A DNA stretch of 64,000 nt from Blautia sp. (GCA_017475035.1 JAFVGK010000152.1:62001-126000), one strand, 5' to 3'. Counted from the first letter of the stretch, positions 51,027 through 60,388 are shown. Numbers and translations: made by a program. Notes: generated by a model not told the origin, from the letters alone.

Positions 51027-52496
51027 TTACCGTTTATCTTTATCTATAAATTCCAGAGTGATTGTAGAAAGTAAGGCAAATACAAGGACGAACCTGATCA
51101 GCGTTGCCCAATGCTCCAGAATATTTGATCTGGAATACTCATAAACCGCATTATAACCGGCTTTGCCGGCCAGGGTTTCGATCCGTTCCTTCAGGGCTTC
51201 TTCCCCTGCCAGATCAAATACCTTGCCAATGGTAGTGGTAATACTGATCTCTTTGTCACGCAGCGCCTGGATATCCTTGCTTGCGGCTGCCTCATCCGCA
51301 AGCGCTCCTATGGTAACCGTTCCGCCAAGGGGCATTTCTCTGTTTTCCTTCAGGAAGCCGCTTTCTTCGTAGGCATCCATCAGGTCTCCTACCGTAAATC
51401 CTATCATACATGGAGTCTGGAGCCAGGCCTCGTTCTCACTGTCGGACAGAACAGCATCAATGAGCATCCCCAGCGTATAGTCGGTATCCTCCAGTTTTAT
51501 GTTCCGCGTCTCTTCAAACTCTTCCTCCTGGCGGATGATCGTCAGAAGGTCTTTGAAGGTCGTCTCCTTAAGAACCGTTTCTTCTCTTTTTTCCGCAAGA
51601 AGCCTGGACCCCAGCACCAGATCCGAAGCCTGCCCAAGTGTGAAGCTGGCATTGATTTCCTTTTCACGTATCTCGGCAACCGTCTCATTATCTTTGTTCT
51701 CAAGGAGATCCAGGATCTGTCCTGCCGTGATGCTGCCGCTGATCTCGTAGTCCCTCATTTTCTCAAGCGTGTTCCACAGAGTTTTTACCTTCAGTGAATT
51801 ATAATCCGCCTGCGCTGCCAGGACCTTGATACCCGGATTAGAGATGGTAAAGTGCGTAAGAGGCTCCGTACTTTTCGGCAAGGTAAGCATGCTGCCGGAA
51901 AAAACCAGCTGGAAAATCAATACAAAAGGCATGATGGTCATAGCAGTCGTCGTGTTGTTGGCTATGCTGGAGACCCATAAGGACATCATGTCGGACGCGT
52001 ATGTGATAAGGAGCATGGAAATCGCAAAGTCTACGATGAACCATGGCGTAAACAAAGGCTTGCCAAGCCCATACTTCACCCCCGTCAGCTTGGTGATGTA
52101 CATGGTGATACCCGTCTGAGCGCTGCAGAGCAGCAGCTGGTATATCATGTGCGAGAATACATAGGAGGAGATGTGCATTCCGGAACGATGCTGCCGCTTA
52201 ATGATGTCCCGCTCCCGGCAGACTACCTGGATAGAGTTAAAACAGCCATTCCAGATTCCCACACAGGCCAGCGCCAGGCACCCCATCACTGTTCCTTCCA
52301 TACTGTCAAACATCCTGTTACGGATAACCATGCCGACAAGGCCCGCAATCAGGGCTGCCATGGGAAGAACCTTCCAGTCGTTCTGATAGATAAACATCCT
52401 GAGCTGCTTTCCAAGATAGATCCCCACCTGGCCGAATCTGCCTCGATGACGCACTGTCATCTGACGTTTACTTGTTTTATTCATATCATGATCCAT
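51027..52496 (-). CDS. ABCG-like ABC-2 permease with internal repeat domain
   Basis: This 489-residue permease has TM helices near 42-60, 68-88, 112-138, 150-178 and 183-205, and one at 463-482. The soluble insert at about 250-435 is unusual. It holds about seven copies of a short motif of the form T-x-G-x-x-x-D-L (ITAGQILDLL, FTLGQASDLV, YTLGMLIDAV, FTVGDLMDAY, VTIGALADEA, TTIGKVFDLA) spaced about 27-55 residues. It pairs with the ATPase encoded upstream, overlapping it by 11 bases; GGAGG precedes the ATG. The exported substrate is not known. Confidence 0.78.
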   Translation of the reverse strand: MDHDMNKTSKRQMTVRHRGRFGQVGIYLGKQLRMFIYQNDWKVLPMAALIAGLVGMVIRNRMFDSMEGTVMGCLALACVGIWNGCFNSIQVVCRERDIIKRQHRSGMHISSYVFSHMIYQLLLCSAQTGITMYITKLTGVKYGLGKPLFTPWFIVDFAISMLLITYASDMMSLWVSSIANNTTTAMTIMPFVLIFQLVFSGSMLTLPKSTEPLTHFTISNPGIKVLAAQADYNSLKVKTLWNTLEKMRDYEISGSITAGQILDLLENKDNETVAEIREKEINASFTLGQASDLVLGSRLLAEKREETVLKETTFKDLLTIIRQEEEFEETRNIKLEDTDYTLGMLIDAVLSDSENEAWLQTPCMIGFTVGDLMDAYEESGFLKENREMPLGGTVTIGALADEAAASKDIQALRDKEISITTTIGKVFDLAGEEALKERIETLAGKAGYNAVYEYSRSNILEHWATLIRFVLVFALLSTITLEFIDKDKR

Positions 52497-53850
52497 GCTG
52501 CACCTCCGCGAATTTCATTACGAATTCATCAGCAAGGCCGTCTCCTCCCTCTTCCTTGCGATTGACAGACTTGACAATCTGTTCCATACGGTCACGCCCG
52601 AAGAACGCCTTTGCTTCCTCAATGCTGCCATAGAAGGCCAGCCTGCCGGTGCGGGCGGAATCCTTGGCCAGGACAATCACGTCGTCGAAAAGGTCGATCA
52701 CGCGGTCAGGCGTATGAGTGATGACGATAACAATCTTGCCTGTGTCGGCAATTTTGCGCAGCTGCACGAACAGTTCTCTTGCCATGACGCCATCCAGACC
52801 GGAATCCGGTTCGTCCAGGATAAATAAAGAAGGGTTGGAAATAAACTCCATGGAAATAGACAGACGCTTTTTCTGTCCGCCAGAAAGCTTTTCCACCAGA
52901 TTGCTCTTGACCGGTAAGAGCCCGAAAATCTCCATGACTTCCATAACGCGCTTTTTCCGGTCTTCTGCGGAAATATCCTTGGAGAGACGCAGCTTAGCCG
53001 CGTCCATCAGGGTATTGTACACAGTGTCTTTTCCGCACATTGTCTCAGACTGCGGCACGAAACCTACTTCATACTGCATCTTCTTGTACTGCTTATACAT
53101 ATTCTTGCCGTTCAGCATGACTTCGGCTTTTGCCTTTTCATAGCCGTTGACCGCGTTTAAATAGGTGGTTTTTCCCGCGCCGGAGCCGCCCAGCAGCAAA
53201 ACCATGTGCCCTAAAGGAATAGACATATGAATATCCCTGAGCAGATATTTTTTCTGGAAAAATTCCGTTACCGTGCGTTCTTTTAAGTTGATCGTCAGGC
53301 CTTCATCCATTACAGACGCGCTGCCGGAAGACGCCAGCCTTTTAAGCGCTGCATTAATGTCTTCCACCTGCCATTCAGGCTGATAATTTTTATTAAATCC
53401 CCAGATCAGCGCCGGAATAAAGGCAGAGGTGTCTATAATCCACAACCACATCCATCGTTTTCTTACTCCATAGACCTCGATCAGGCCGCTGATGACGCGA
53501 ATATGGTAAACCAGATTTACCATAACAAGGACAATGACCAAAATCAGTATTGTCAGATCTCCGCCCGGCAGCCTGTTTATGGGAAGCACTCCAAGATCCC
53601 CCAGATACTCGGCGAGATTAAAAATGATCATTCCTACTGTGGACAGGCTGTATCCTCTGCCTTCGCTCTCACGCCCCGCGCATCGTGCAAGCTGATACTG
53701 CCGGGCTCCCGGCAATAAAGTCCATGCTCCTTTTATCCCGGATTTCTCAAATAGTTTCCACAGGCCGATAATATACAGAAGCGTAAAAAAAAGCGTATAA
53801 TTCAAACCCGTATCTAAAAAAATTATGACTAATATGTGAAGAATTATCAA
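52486..53850 (-). CDS. ABCG-like ATPase with N-terminal membrane domain
   Basis: In this protein of about 454 residues, an N-terminal region with about 4 hydrophobic helices (ILVIIFLDTGLNYTLFFTLL, LTILILVIVLVMVNLVY) precedes an ABC ATPase: Walker A GGSGAGKTT, signature LSGGQKKRLSISMEF and Walker B LFILDEPDSGLD, with QSETMCGKDTVYNTLMDAA as in White/ABCG proteins. It works with the adjacent permease. The TTG start (53850) has AAAGGAG upstream; an ATG ten codons earlier has none. The promoter lies at 53924-53952. Confidence 0.85.
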   Translation of the reverse strand: MIILHILVIIFLDTGLNYTLFFTLLYIIGLWKLFEKSGIKGAWTLLPGARQYQLARCAGRESEGRGYSLSTVGMIIFNLAEYLGDLGVLPINRLPGGDLTILILVIVLVMVNLVYHIRVISGLIEVYGVRKRWMWLWIIDTSAFIPALIWGFNKNYQPEWQVEDINAALKRLASSGSASVMDEGLTINLKERTVTEFFQKKYLLRDIHMSIPLGHMVLLLGGSGAGKTTYLNAVNGYEKAKAEVMLNGKNMYKQYKKMQYEVGFVPQSETMCGKDTVYNTLMDAAKLRLSKDISAEDRKKRVMEVMEIFGLLPVKSNLVEKLSGGQKKRLSISMEFISNPSLFILDEPDSGLDGVMARELFVQLRKIADTGKIVIVITHTPDRVIDLFDDVIVLAKDSARTGRLAFYGSIEEAKAFFGRDRMEQIVKSVNRKEEGGDGLADEFVMKFAEVQHGS

Positions 53851-53923
53851 CGCGACACCAGCTCCTTTCTCAAAAACCATAAAAACGTTTACGGATTGGC
53901 CGACTGTTCAGCCGGTATGATTT

Positions 53924-53952
53924 ATTATACTTATGAAAGCAAAAGTCTGCAA
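53924..53952 (-). promoter_or_regulatory. Promoter of the ABCG-like/BASS unit
   Basis: On the minus strand TTGCAG (53947-53952), a 17-base spacer and TATAAT (53924-53929). Confidence 0.75.
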
Positions 53953-53982
53953 GGATAATCATCCGTATCTCAGGATACTTTC

Positions 53983-54684
53983 TTACCACAGTCCCCGATA
54001 GAATCTCAGAAATTCCAAAAAAACAGCGTCCTCCTCTTCCTGCGGCCGGGTTCCTTTGACAAAGGAAGGCTCAAACCGGTAAAAAGCCCGATATCCTCCG
54101 CGATACGTCGGCAGCGGGAAGTCTCTTCGCATGAGAACCCATGCGGCGGAAGCCATTGAGCATTTACCGCAGCCATCGCTGAAGAAATGCCCGCGGAAAT
54201 TGAGATAAAACTCCGTAAACGCAGCCTCCTCCACCGGTTCCCCCGGCTCCACGGTAAGCTTATCAAACAAAGACCGGTAAAACCAGTCCATGTCCTCCTC
54301 CAGCTTTTCGACAGGAAGATAGGTGTGCTTTGCGGAATTCTCCTCCCGGATCAGATGTCCCTCTTTTAAGATTCCCCGGTTGACCATCCGGGCCAGGGTT
54401 TCCACAATCCTGCGGATATCTCCGGGTTCCCGAAGCTGTACGTTCCTCTGCTCCCAGGCAAATTCTATTGCGGCGTCAAAATTACGGCGAGCGGCAGAGG
54501 CAGCGTCATTTCCTTCGGTCACCAAAAGCAAGCCGGATTTTCCCTGGCTTGAAGAAGTGTCTACATTCCCGTTTGCGGTACGTGACATCAGAAGCAGGTT
54601 CTCCCGGGCTTTATTCAGAACCTGTCCCGGTATTTTATCCTGCGGCTCGTTCCCCTGCCTTCCCTCAGCCTGCATATCTGCCAT
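53983..54684 (-). CDS. Fic-like protein with degenerate catalytic motif
   Basis: This 233-residue protein has a C-terminal region resembling the Fic/Doc helical fold, with HFFSDGCGKCSMASAAW at about 168-184, compared with the Fic consensus HPFxxGNGR. The first His, Phe, Asp and Gly are kept, but Asn is Cys and Arg is Lys. AMPylation activity is therefore uncertain; Doc-like phosphorylation or loss of activity are alternatives. The N-terminal 60 residues are disordered-looking. The start ATG (MADMQ) has CGGAGGA upstream and overlaps the GrpB stop by 20 bases, so the two genes are coupled. Confidence 0.6.
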   Translation of the reverse strand: MADMQAEGRQGNEPQDKIPGQVLNKARENLLLMSRTANGNVDTSSSQGKSGLLLVTEGNDAASAARRNFDAAIEFAWEQRNVQLREPGDIRRIVETLARMVNRGILKEGHLIREENSAKHTYLPVEKLEEDMDWFYRSLFDKLTVEPGEPVEEAAFTEFYLNFRGHFFSDGCGKCSMASAAWVLMRRDFPLPTYRGGYRAFYRFEPSFVKGTRPQEEEDAVFLEFLRFYRGLW

Positions 54685-55231
54685 CCTTTCCTCCGGCTTC
54701 CCACCAGGCAAACGCTTCCGCTTCCAGTTCGTCAATGAGCGAAACCTTGGCTGCATGATATTGTTTCCGCTCTCCGGCCAGCGTTTCTGCAAGGCTGCGT
54801 TTCAGGTTCCCATAACGTTCTGCCGCAGCCGGTACGGCATTCAGGTAATCACGGAATGACACATATTTGATCCAGCGAGCTGACCCGGCCGTCACAAAAT
54901 GAAGATGGTGGGTGCGGTCATTCCTGCCAGGATGTCCGATATGATACATCCAGTCATCATCCGTTACTTTCCCCAGATACTGAAATCCTTCCGCTTCCAG
55001 TCTGTCCCTCCAGCGCTCCACCACACTGTAGTCACGGATTGCCGCGGCAATATCCACAATCGGCTTGGCCAGAATCCCGCGGATCGCCGTGCTGCCTACG
55101 TGCTGATATTCCAGAATATCCGGATCTCTCAGAATCTCCTGCAGGTGCGCGATCATACGAGCCGCTTCCTCCGCCCATGCAGGGTCGTGTTCCGCCAGAC
55201 GGACGGTTCCGTTTACCACTCCCAGCTCCAT
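54665..55231 (-). CDS. GrpB-family protein (nucleotidyltransferase-like)
   Basis: This 188-residue protein of the GrpB/UPF0157 family has YQHVGSTAIRGILAKPIVDI (nucleotidyltransferase-like strand and metal region), HIGHPGRNDRTHHLHFV and LRFRDYL-like SFRDYLNAVP. Its function is unproven; related domains fuse to CoaE in some bacteria. It is cotranscribed with the Fic-like gene. GAGAGGAGG lies upstream of ATG, next to a diverged element A. Confidence 0.85.
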   Translation of the reverse strand: MELGVVNGTVRLAEHDPAWAEEAARMIAHLQEILRDPDILEYQHVGSTAIRGILAKPIVDIAAAIRDYSVVERWRDRLEAEGFQYLGKVTDDDWMYHIGHPGRNDRTHHLHFVTAGSARWIKYVSFRDYLNAVPAAAERYGNLKRSLAETLAGERKQYHAAKVSLIDELEAEAFAWWEAGGKDGRYAG

Positions 55232-55257
55232 ATTTTCCTCCTCTCTACAATGCTAAT

Positions 55258-55340
55258 TGTAAATCGACATACCGTCCGGATGGCTATTTTGTTGCCTATC
55301 GCGCTTCGCTCTCCAGGACAAAATATGTCTCCTTAAAACA
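55258..55340 (-). repeat. Element A copy 10, diverged
   Basis: ATCGACATACCGTCCGGATG and GGACAAAATATGTCTCCTT match the core and end of copy 4. The hairpin is replaced by ATCGCGCTTCGCTCT. It is oriented with the GrpB gene. I see no gene in 55232-55469. Confidence 0.5.
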
Positions 55341-55469
55341 TAATTTATATAGAAAAATCATGTTGTTTCGACAGCTGAAAACTGCCTTAGGCAAAATCAT
55401 TCCCTCTTAGCCATGAGTATTTGCCAGAGCCGACAAACCGGTGGTTCTTGGTGTCATCCCTGCCGGACT

Positions 55470-57377
55470 TCACACTTCATCCGCGTGAAGCAGCCGGTAA
55501 TAGTACCCCTTGCGCCGAATCAGTTCCCCCGGAGTTCCGCATTCCGCAATCTTTCCGCCGTCCAGAATAACGATGCGGTCGGCGTTCTGTACCGTGGACA
55601 GACGGTGGGCGATCACCAGAACCGTCCGACCGGACATCAGCCGGTCAAAGGCCTGGCTGATCTTTCGCTCCGTGTACGTATCGATGGAACTGGTCGCCTC
55701 ATCTAAAATCAGAATCGGCGCGTCAGATGCCGCTGCCCTCGCGATGGACAAAAGCTGTCTCTCGCCCTGGCTGAGATTTTCCCCGCCTCTATCCAGCATG
55801 GTATCCAAACCCCGGGGCAGATGTTCGACAAAGAAATCCGCTCCAACCAGGCGAAGGATTTTCCACAGCTCTTCCTGATTGGCGTCAGGTTTTCCGTAAC
55901 GCAGATTTTCCGCCACAGTGCCGGTGAAAAGGCTGGTATCCTGGGGCACCGTTGTCACGGCATGCCGAAGGCTCTCCTTCCGGATCCTTGTAACGGGAAT
56001 GCCATCCAGCCTGATGCTTCCGCCTTCCGGCTCATAAAGACGATTAATCAGACTGATGACCGTTGTCTTTCCTGCACCGGTGGTTCCCAAAAGAGCAACC
56101 GTCTCTCCGGGTTGGATCGTCAGAGAAATGCCGCGGAGCACCTGTTTCCCGGGAATGTAGCCGAATACCAGCTCCTCCAGGGTAAGCTCACCTCGAAGCG
56201 GGACCATCCCATCCTCCGTTTTCCAGGCCGGACTCCCGCTGCCGTCCGACTCCGCGGAAAGTGTATTTCCTCCGGAAACAGGCTTTTCCCAACCCGTCAG
56301 TACAATATCTCCGTCATCTTTCTCGGGTTCCACATCCAGCACCCGGAAAATACGCTCAGCACCGGCAAGCGCGCTCAGCACATTGCTGATCTGCTTCGTC
56401 ATATCCGTCAGAGGTTTATAAAAAGAATTATAATACTGCATAAACACAGCGACGGTACCGATATCTGTACTCCCGGAAAGCGCCATCGCGCTTCCCGCCA
56501 TCAGCACCACCGCATATCCGATCCGGCTGAGCCCGTTCGTCACACAGAAAATGCCATGGCTGAAAGCATCGGCCCGGAAGGCGTGTTCAAACAGACGTGC
56601 GTTTTTTTCGGAAAACTGCTGCCGGGCAGTATCCTCCATCCCAAGAGTCCGGATCAGCTCCTGACTCTGTGTGTATTCCCTGGCTTTACTGGTGAGCTCC
56701 ATCATACAGACCTGGCGGGCTGCCGCATGCTTCATGCTTCTTTTTGCAAGCCAGCTCATAACCGGCAGCATCAGACAGGTACATGCCAGCATAACCAGCG
56801 TCAGGCGGACATGAAGCCCGATCATGGTCGCCAGGATCGTCAGACAGGTCACCGTGCCATTGATCAGATAGGGCAGACTCCGGCGAATCATATTGTTAAG
56901 GGAATCCATGTCATTGGTAAAGCTGCTGATCAAAGCCCCGGCAGGCTGGGACAAAACAGCATCAAGCGGCTGGCTGAGCACACGGTCATACAGCTCTGTC
57001 CGCAGATCAAACATAACCTGATTTCCCAGCGACACCATCAGCTGGCTTTCGATCAGAGAGGCCGCCGAGCTGACCAGATAAAAGCCTGCCATCAGAATCA
57101 GAATCCGGGCGGCACCCGAGAGCAGATGATCTCCGCCTTTGACCGCAGCGGACAAAGCCTTCACAAAACTGGCATCCTTTATCGTCTGTCCGATAAGAGG
57201 GACAAAATAATTGTTCACCATCGGTTTCAGGTAGTAGGTTCCCCTCACAACCGCAGCGGAACTTACCATCATACACAGGCACGCTGTGATCAGCCGGATT
57301 TTGTACTTCCATGTCATACGCAGCAGTCGGCGCGCGGTGCCGGACAAATTCTCCGGACGGTTACTTTTCTTAGACAT
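55470..57377 (-). CDS. ABC exporter half-transporter, second subunit
   Basis: This 635-residue protein has 6 TM helices (about 20-330) and a C-terminal ATPase: Walker A GTTGAGKTT, signature NLSQGERQLLSIARA, Walker B ILILDEATSSID and IAHRLSTV. A Ser/Gly-rich stretch (about 370-390) joins the domains. It forms a heterodimeric exporter with the gene upstream, in the manner of LmrCD or BmrCD. The ATG (MSKKSNR) has AAGGAG upstream and overlaps the partner stop by 8 bases. The substrate is not known. Confidence 0.9.
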   Translation of the reverse strand: MSKKSNRPENLSGTARRLLRMTWKYKIRLITACLCMMVSSAAVVRGTYYLKPMVNNYFVPLIGQTIKDASFVKALSAAVKGGDHLLSGAARILILMAGFYLVSSAASLIESQLMVSLGNQVMFDLRTELYDRVLSQPLDAVLSQPAGALISSFTNDMDSLNNMIRRSLPYLINGTVTCLTILATMIGLHVRLTLVMLACTCLMLPVMSWLAKRSMKHAAARQVCMMELTSKAREYTQSQELIRTLGMEDTARQQFSEKNARLFEHAFRADAFSHGIFCVTNGLSRIGYAVVLMAGSAMALSGSTDIGTVAVFMQYYNSFYKPLTDMTKQISNVLSALAGAERIFRVLDVEPEKDDGDIVLTGWEKPVSGGNTLSAESDGSGSPAWKTEDGMVPLRGELTLEELVFGYIPGKQVLRGISLTIQPGETVALLGTTGAGKTTVISLINRLYEPEGGSIRLDGIPVTRIRKESLRHAVTTVPQDTSLFTGTVAENLRYGKPDANQEELWKILRLVGADFFVEHLPRGLDTMLDRGGENLSQGERQLLSIARAAASDAPILILDEATSSIDTYTERKISQAFDRLMSGRTVLVIAHRLSTVQNADRIVILDGGKIAECGTPGELIRRKGYYYRLLHADEV

Positions 57378-59127
57378 CCCCCACGCTCCTTTTCTGTGTA
57401 TCCGCAATCTCCGCGTAAAGCGGACATTCTTCCAGCAGCTGTTCATGGGTTCCCAGTCCGGCAATCCGGCCCCGGTCCAGGACCAGAATCCGCTGCGCGT
57501 CCCGGATCGTGGAGATCCGGTCACTGATCACAATCCGGGTTGTCCCGGAATAGCCTTCCCGCAGATTCCGACAGATTCTCTCCTCCGTGACACGATCCAC
57601 GGCACTGGTCATATTGTCCAGAACCAGGATCGGAGCGTTTCCTGCCAGCCCCCGCGCAAGGCACAGACGCTGCCTTTGTCCTCCGGACAGATTTCCTCCG
57701 CCTTCCTGCAGAAGATATTCATATCTTTCCGGCTGACTTTCAATGAACTCCGAAATACAGGCAGTCCGGCAGGCTTTCTCCAGAATCGCTTCCTCCGAGA
57801 TCTCTTTGCCTCCCGACAGGTTTTCCCTGATCGTCCCCGCAAAAAGCCCGGCTTTTTGCGGTACATATCCAAACAGGCTTCGCAGGGCAGCATACGGGAA
57901 ATCCAGGCAATTCCGGGATCCGATCTTCACCGTTCCCTGATCCGGAGAATACAGCCCCATAAGAAGCCTGGCCAGAGTGGTCTTTCCGGATCCGCCGGGT
58001 CCTATGATTCCGAAGAATTCCCCGGAATGAATCTTAAAATTCAAATCACAAAGCAGAGGATCGGAAGAGTCCCCGCCGTAGCTGAAGCTGACATTTTCAA
58101 AGGAAATCTCAGGCGGGACTGCCATCGCATCGTCCGCAGCTGTATGCGCGTTTCCTTCCTGTCCGCCTCTTCTCGGCCCGTCCTCATACTCCAGCATTTC
58201 TCTGATCCGTTCCAGACTGACCTGGCTGGTGATCATCGGAACCAGAATCATGGAAATGATCAGCATCTGTGCCAGGATCTGATTGGTATACGTGATCAGG
58301 CAGAAAAGACTGCCTACCGACAGACTGCCGCCTATGATGTTTTTTCCTCCCAGCCATGTCAGAGCCAGGATAGACAGGTTCACCATCATTTTGGAAAGCG
58401 GGTTGTTTAACGCCGCAAGCCTTTCCTCGGCCTGATTTTCATTACGCAGGGCGTTCGTGATCCTGTAAAAAACAGTTTTTCTTTCCGTCTCTGCAGCGAA
58501 GGATTTTACCGTCCGCATCCCCTGGAACGTCTCTGAAAGAGTCTGATTCATATCATCATACTCTGCCAGCATTTTCCGATAATGCGCACGGCTGCGCCAT
58601 ATGATAAAAAACAGCAGCCCCCCGAACAACGGGATCACCAATATAAAGATCATGGACAAACCAAAGTGAACCTGAAACGCGACAGCTGCTGTAAGAACAA
58701 CCAGAAGCGGACACAGCAGCAGACTTCCGATCATATTCAGGGCATGGCGCAGCGTCGTAATATCTGTTGTCAGCCTGGTAAGCGCTGTGGCGGAACCGAA
58801 GCGGTCCATAGACCAGCTTTCAAAAGACAGGATGCGGTCAAACAAAGCATCCGCAAGATTTCTTGTAACTCCGGCTGACCATCGGCTGGAAAAATATCCT
58901 TCCACGATTCCCTCTGCAACCAGTATAATGGAAAGAATCCCGATCCTGCCGCATAAACGGGCAAGATCGCTTATGGGCAGAGACATATATGCGCCGTCCA
59001 ATACCTCGGACATAATATGCGGAATCCGGATCTCCAGGTACGCCGCCACGAAAACGCTCAGAAAAAGCAGGAAAAAACAGTGCCGGTATCCGGCAGAATA
59101 GCGCCAAAGGCTTTGTACATTTTTCAT
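57370..59127 (-). CDS. ABC exporter half-transporter, first subunit
   Basis: This 585-residue protein has 6 TM helices and an ATPase with Walker A GPGGSGKTT, signature NLSGGQRQRLCLARG and Walker B ILVLDNMTSAVD. The catalytic Glu after Walker B is replaced by Asn (LDN), which marks the degenerate nucleotide site of heterodimeric exporters. Its partner keeps the canonical Glu (LDEATSSID). The two therefore form an asymmetric pump. The start overlaps the STAS-kinase stop by 4 bases. Confidence 0.9.
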   Translation of the reverse strand: MKNVQSLWRYSAGYRHCFFLLFLSVFVAAYLEIRIPHIMSEVLDGAYMSLPISDLARLCGRIGILSIILVAEGIVEGYFSSRWSAGVTRNLADALFDRILSFESWSMDRFGSATALTRLTTDITTLRHALNMIGSLLLCPLLVVLTAAVAFQVHFGLSMIFILVIPLFGGLLFFIIWRSRAHYRKMLAEYDDMNQTLSETFQGMRTVKSFAAETERKTVFYRITNALRNENQAEERLAALNNPLSKMMVNLSILALTWLGGKNIIGGSLSVGSLFCLITYTNQILAQMLIISMILVPMITSQVSLERIREMLEYEDGPRRGGQEGNAHTAADDAMAVPPEISFENVSFSYGGDSSDPLLCDLNFKIHSGEFFGIIGPGGSGKTTLARLLMGLYSPDQGTVKIGSRNCLDFPYAALRSLFGYVPQKAGLFAGTIRENLSGGKEISEEAILEKACRTACISEFIESQPERYEYLLQEGGGNLSGGQRQRLCLARGLAGNAPILVLDNMTSAVDRVTEERICRNLREGYSGTTRIVISDRISTIRDAQRILVLDRGRIAGLGTHEQLLEECPLYAEIADTQKRSVGDV

Positions 59128-60281
59128 GATTGTTTACCCGCATCTATTGATAGACGAAGCCGGGTCTTCAGCTTATCCTGCAATTCCTCTTCAAAATGAT
59201 GGCGAGCCGCGTAATTCAACACTCCCGCAAGAGAAATGACAGAAGCAGTTCTCCCGGTCTGTTTCCTGTCCATATTTTGGGACGCAATCCATTCATCAAA
59301 TACTTTTTCCCATAATACAGGATAGGTTTCAATGTTTTCCATATGCATGACATCTTCCCGGTTAATGATCTGAAAGCCGATCATCGTACTGTATAATGCT
59401 GCTAAATCCCATATCTCATCTCCGCGGGCTGCCGTATCCAGATCTACCAGCAGAAAGCCGTCTTCTGACAGGAAAAGATTTGCAAAATGAGGATCGCAAT
59501 GAACAAATCCGTTTCCCTCAGGTATCTGTTCATATATTCGGACAACAGATTCCCAGTATTCCGGTTCCAGAATCTCCCGCAGAGGATCTATAACCTTGTT
59601 TCTATATATGTCTTTCATATCAGGCATATCCGGAGCGGGAATGGAATGAATCTGTTTCATAAACCGGACATAATTACGGATATATAAATCGATTTTTTCC
59701 GGTTCTTTACGGAAAAGCTCGCTCAGCGTATAGGAATTCAGAAGCTCATAAACCACCCCAAAGCTGTTGTCTGTACGGACCACCTGAAAGCTGAGAGCTG
59801 TGGGGATTCCCATCCGCAATGCCATCCGGCTCATTCTTTTTTCCCGTATCACATCCTCCAGGGTATTTTTGGGTTCAAAAACTTTGCATACTTTATCCTC
59901 ATCCATACGGTAGAGTCTGCTGTTTCTGCCTCGCCCGATCTCTTCACAGCCTTCAAGAGAAATGGTTCTGAACGGCGGGAAAACATTGCCTATCTGGTCA
60001 AGTCCTGTCATAGCCAGAATCTCATAAAGAGAAGTCTGTACATTTATGACGGCAACATTCTTTACCCTTTTCTGCACTAAGATAATAATGCGTAAACCTA
60101 CACTGGACATATACTCTGTTTCTTCCGCGTCAAGATAAAGAAAGAGCTCCTTCCCATCTGCCTCTGCCTGGTCCAGCGCCGCCATAATCGCGTCTCTCAC
60201 CTCTTTATGATTTTCCCCTGTTACCTTTTTCGGCAAAGTTACCGTTAAAGTGGAGTTTTCCGGATCATAGCGTATTTCCAT
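59124..60281 (-). CDS. STAS domain fused to APH-like kinase
   Basis: In this 385-residue protein, residues 1-105 form an anti-sigma-factor-antagonist-type STAS domain (YLDAEETEYMSSVGLRIIIL). Residues 110-385 form an aminoglycoside-phosphotransferase-like kinase with the catalytic loop FVHCDPHFANLF and metal motif LLVDLDTA; this matches the TIGR02172-type phosphotransferase. It could modify a drug or act as a regulator of the exporter with which it is cotranscribed. The serine in EYMSSVG is where STAS domains are phosphorylated. GAAAGGAAG lies upstream of ATG. Confidence 0.78.
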   Translation of the reverse strand: MEIRYDPENSTLTVTLPKKVTGENHKEVRDAIMAALDQAEADGKELFLYLDAEETEYMSSVGLRIIILVQKRVKNVAVINVQTSLYEILAMTGLDQIGNVFPPFRTISLEGCEEIGRGRNSRLYRMDEDKVCKVFEPKNTLEDVIREKRMSRMALRMGIPTALSFQVVRTDNSFGVVYELLNSYTLSELFRKEPEKIDLYIRNYVRFMKQIHSIPAPDMPDMKDIYRNKVIDPLREILEPEYWESVVRIYEQIPEGNGFVHCDPHFANLFLSEDGFLLVDLDTAARGDEIWDLAALYSTMIGFQIINREDVMHMENIETYPVLWEKVFDEWIASQNMDRKQTGRTASVISLAGVLNYAARHHFEEELQDKLKTRLRLSIDAGKQS

Positions 60282-60388
60282 GTTTCACCACTTCCTTTCA
60301 CTCCAGTAAAAATGCTATGTCAACCTAAGAAACTTTGTGTGTCCCACTCCCGGTTTTTTTAATGCCCCGGGTTTTATATTCTTTCCCT

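Noticed and set aside
55821..57527. Plus-strand ORF of 568 codons opposite the ABC exporter
   Set aside because: It is antisense to a fully recognisable ABC half-transporter and has no domain or ribosome site.
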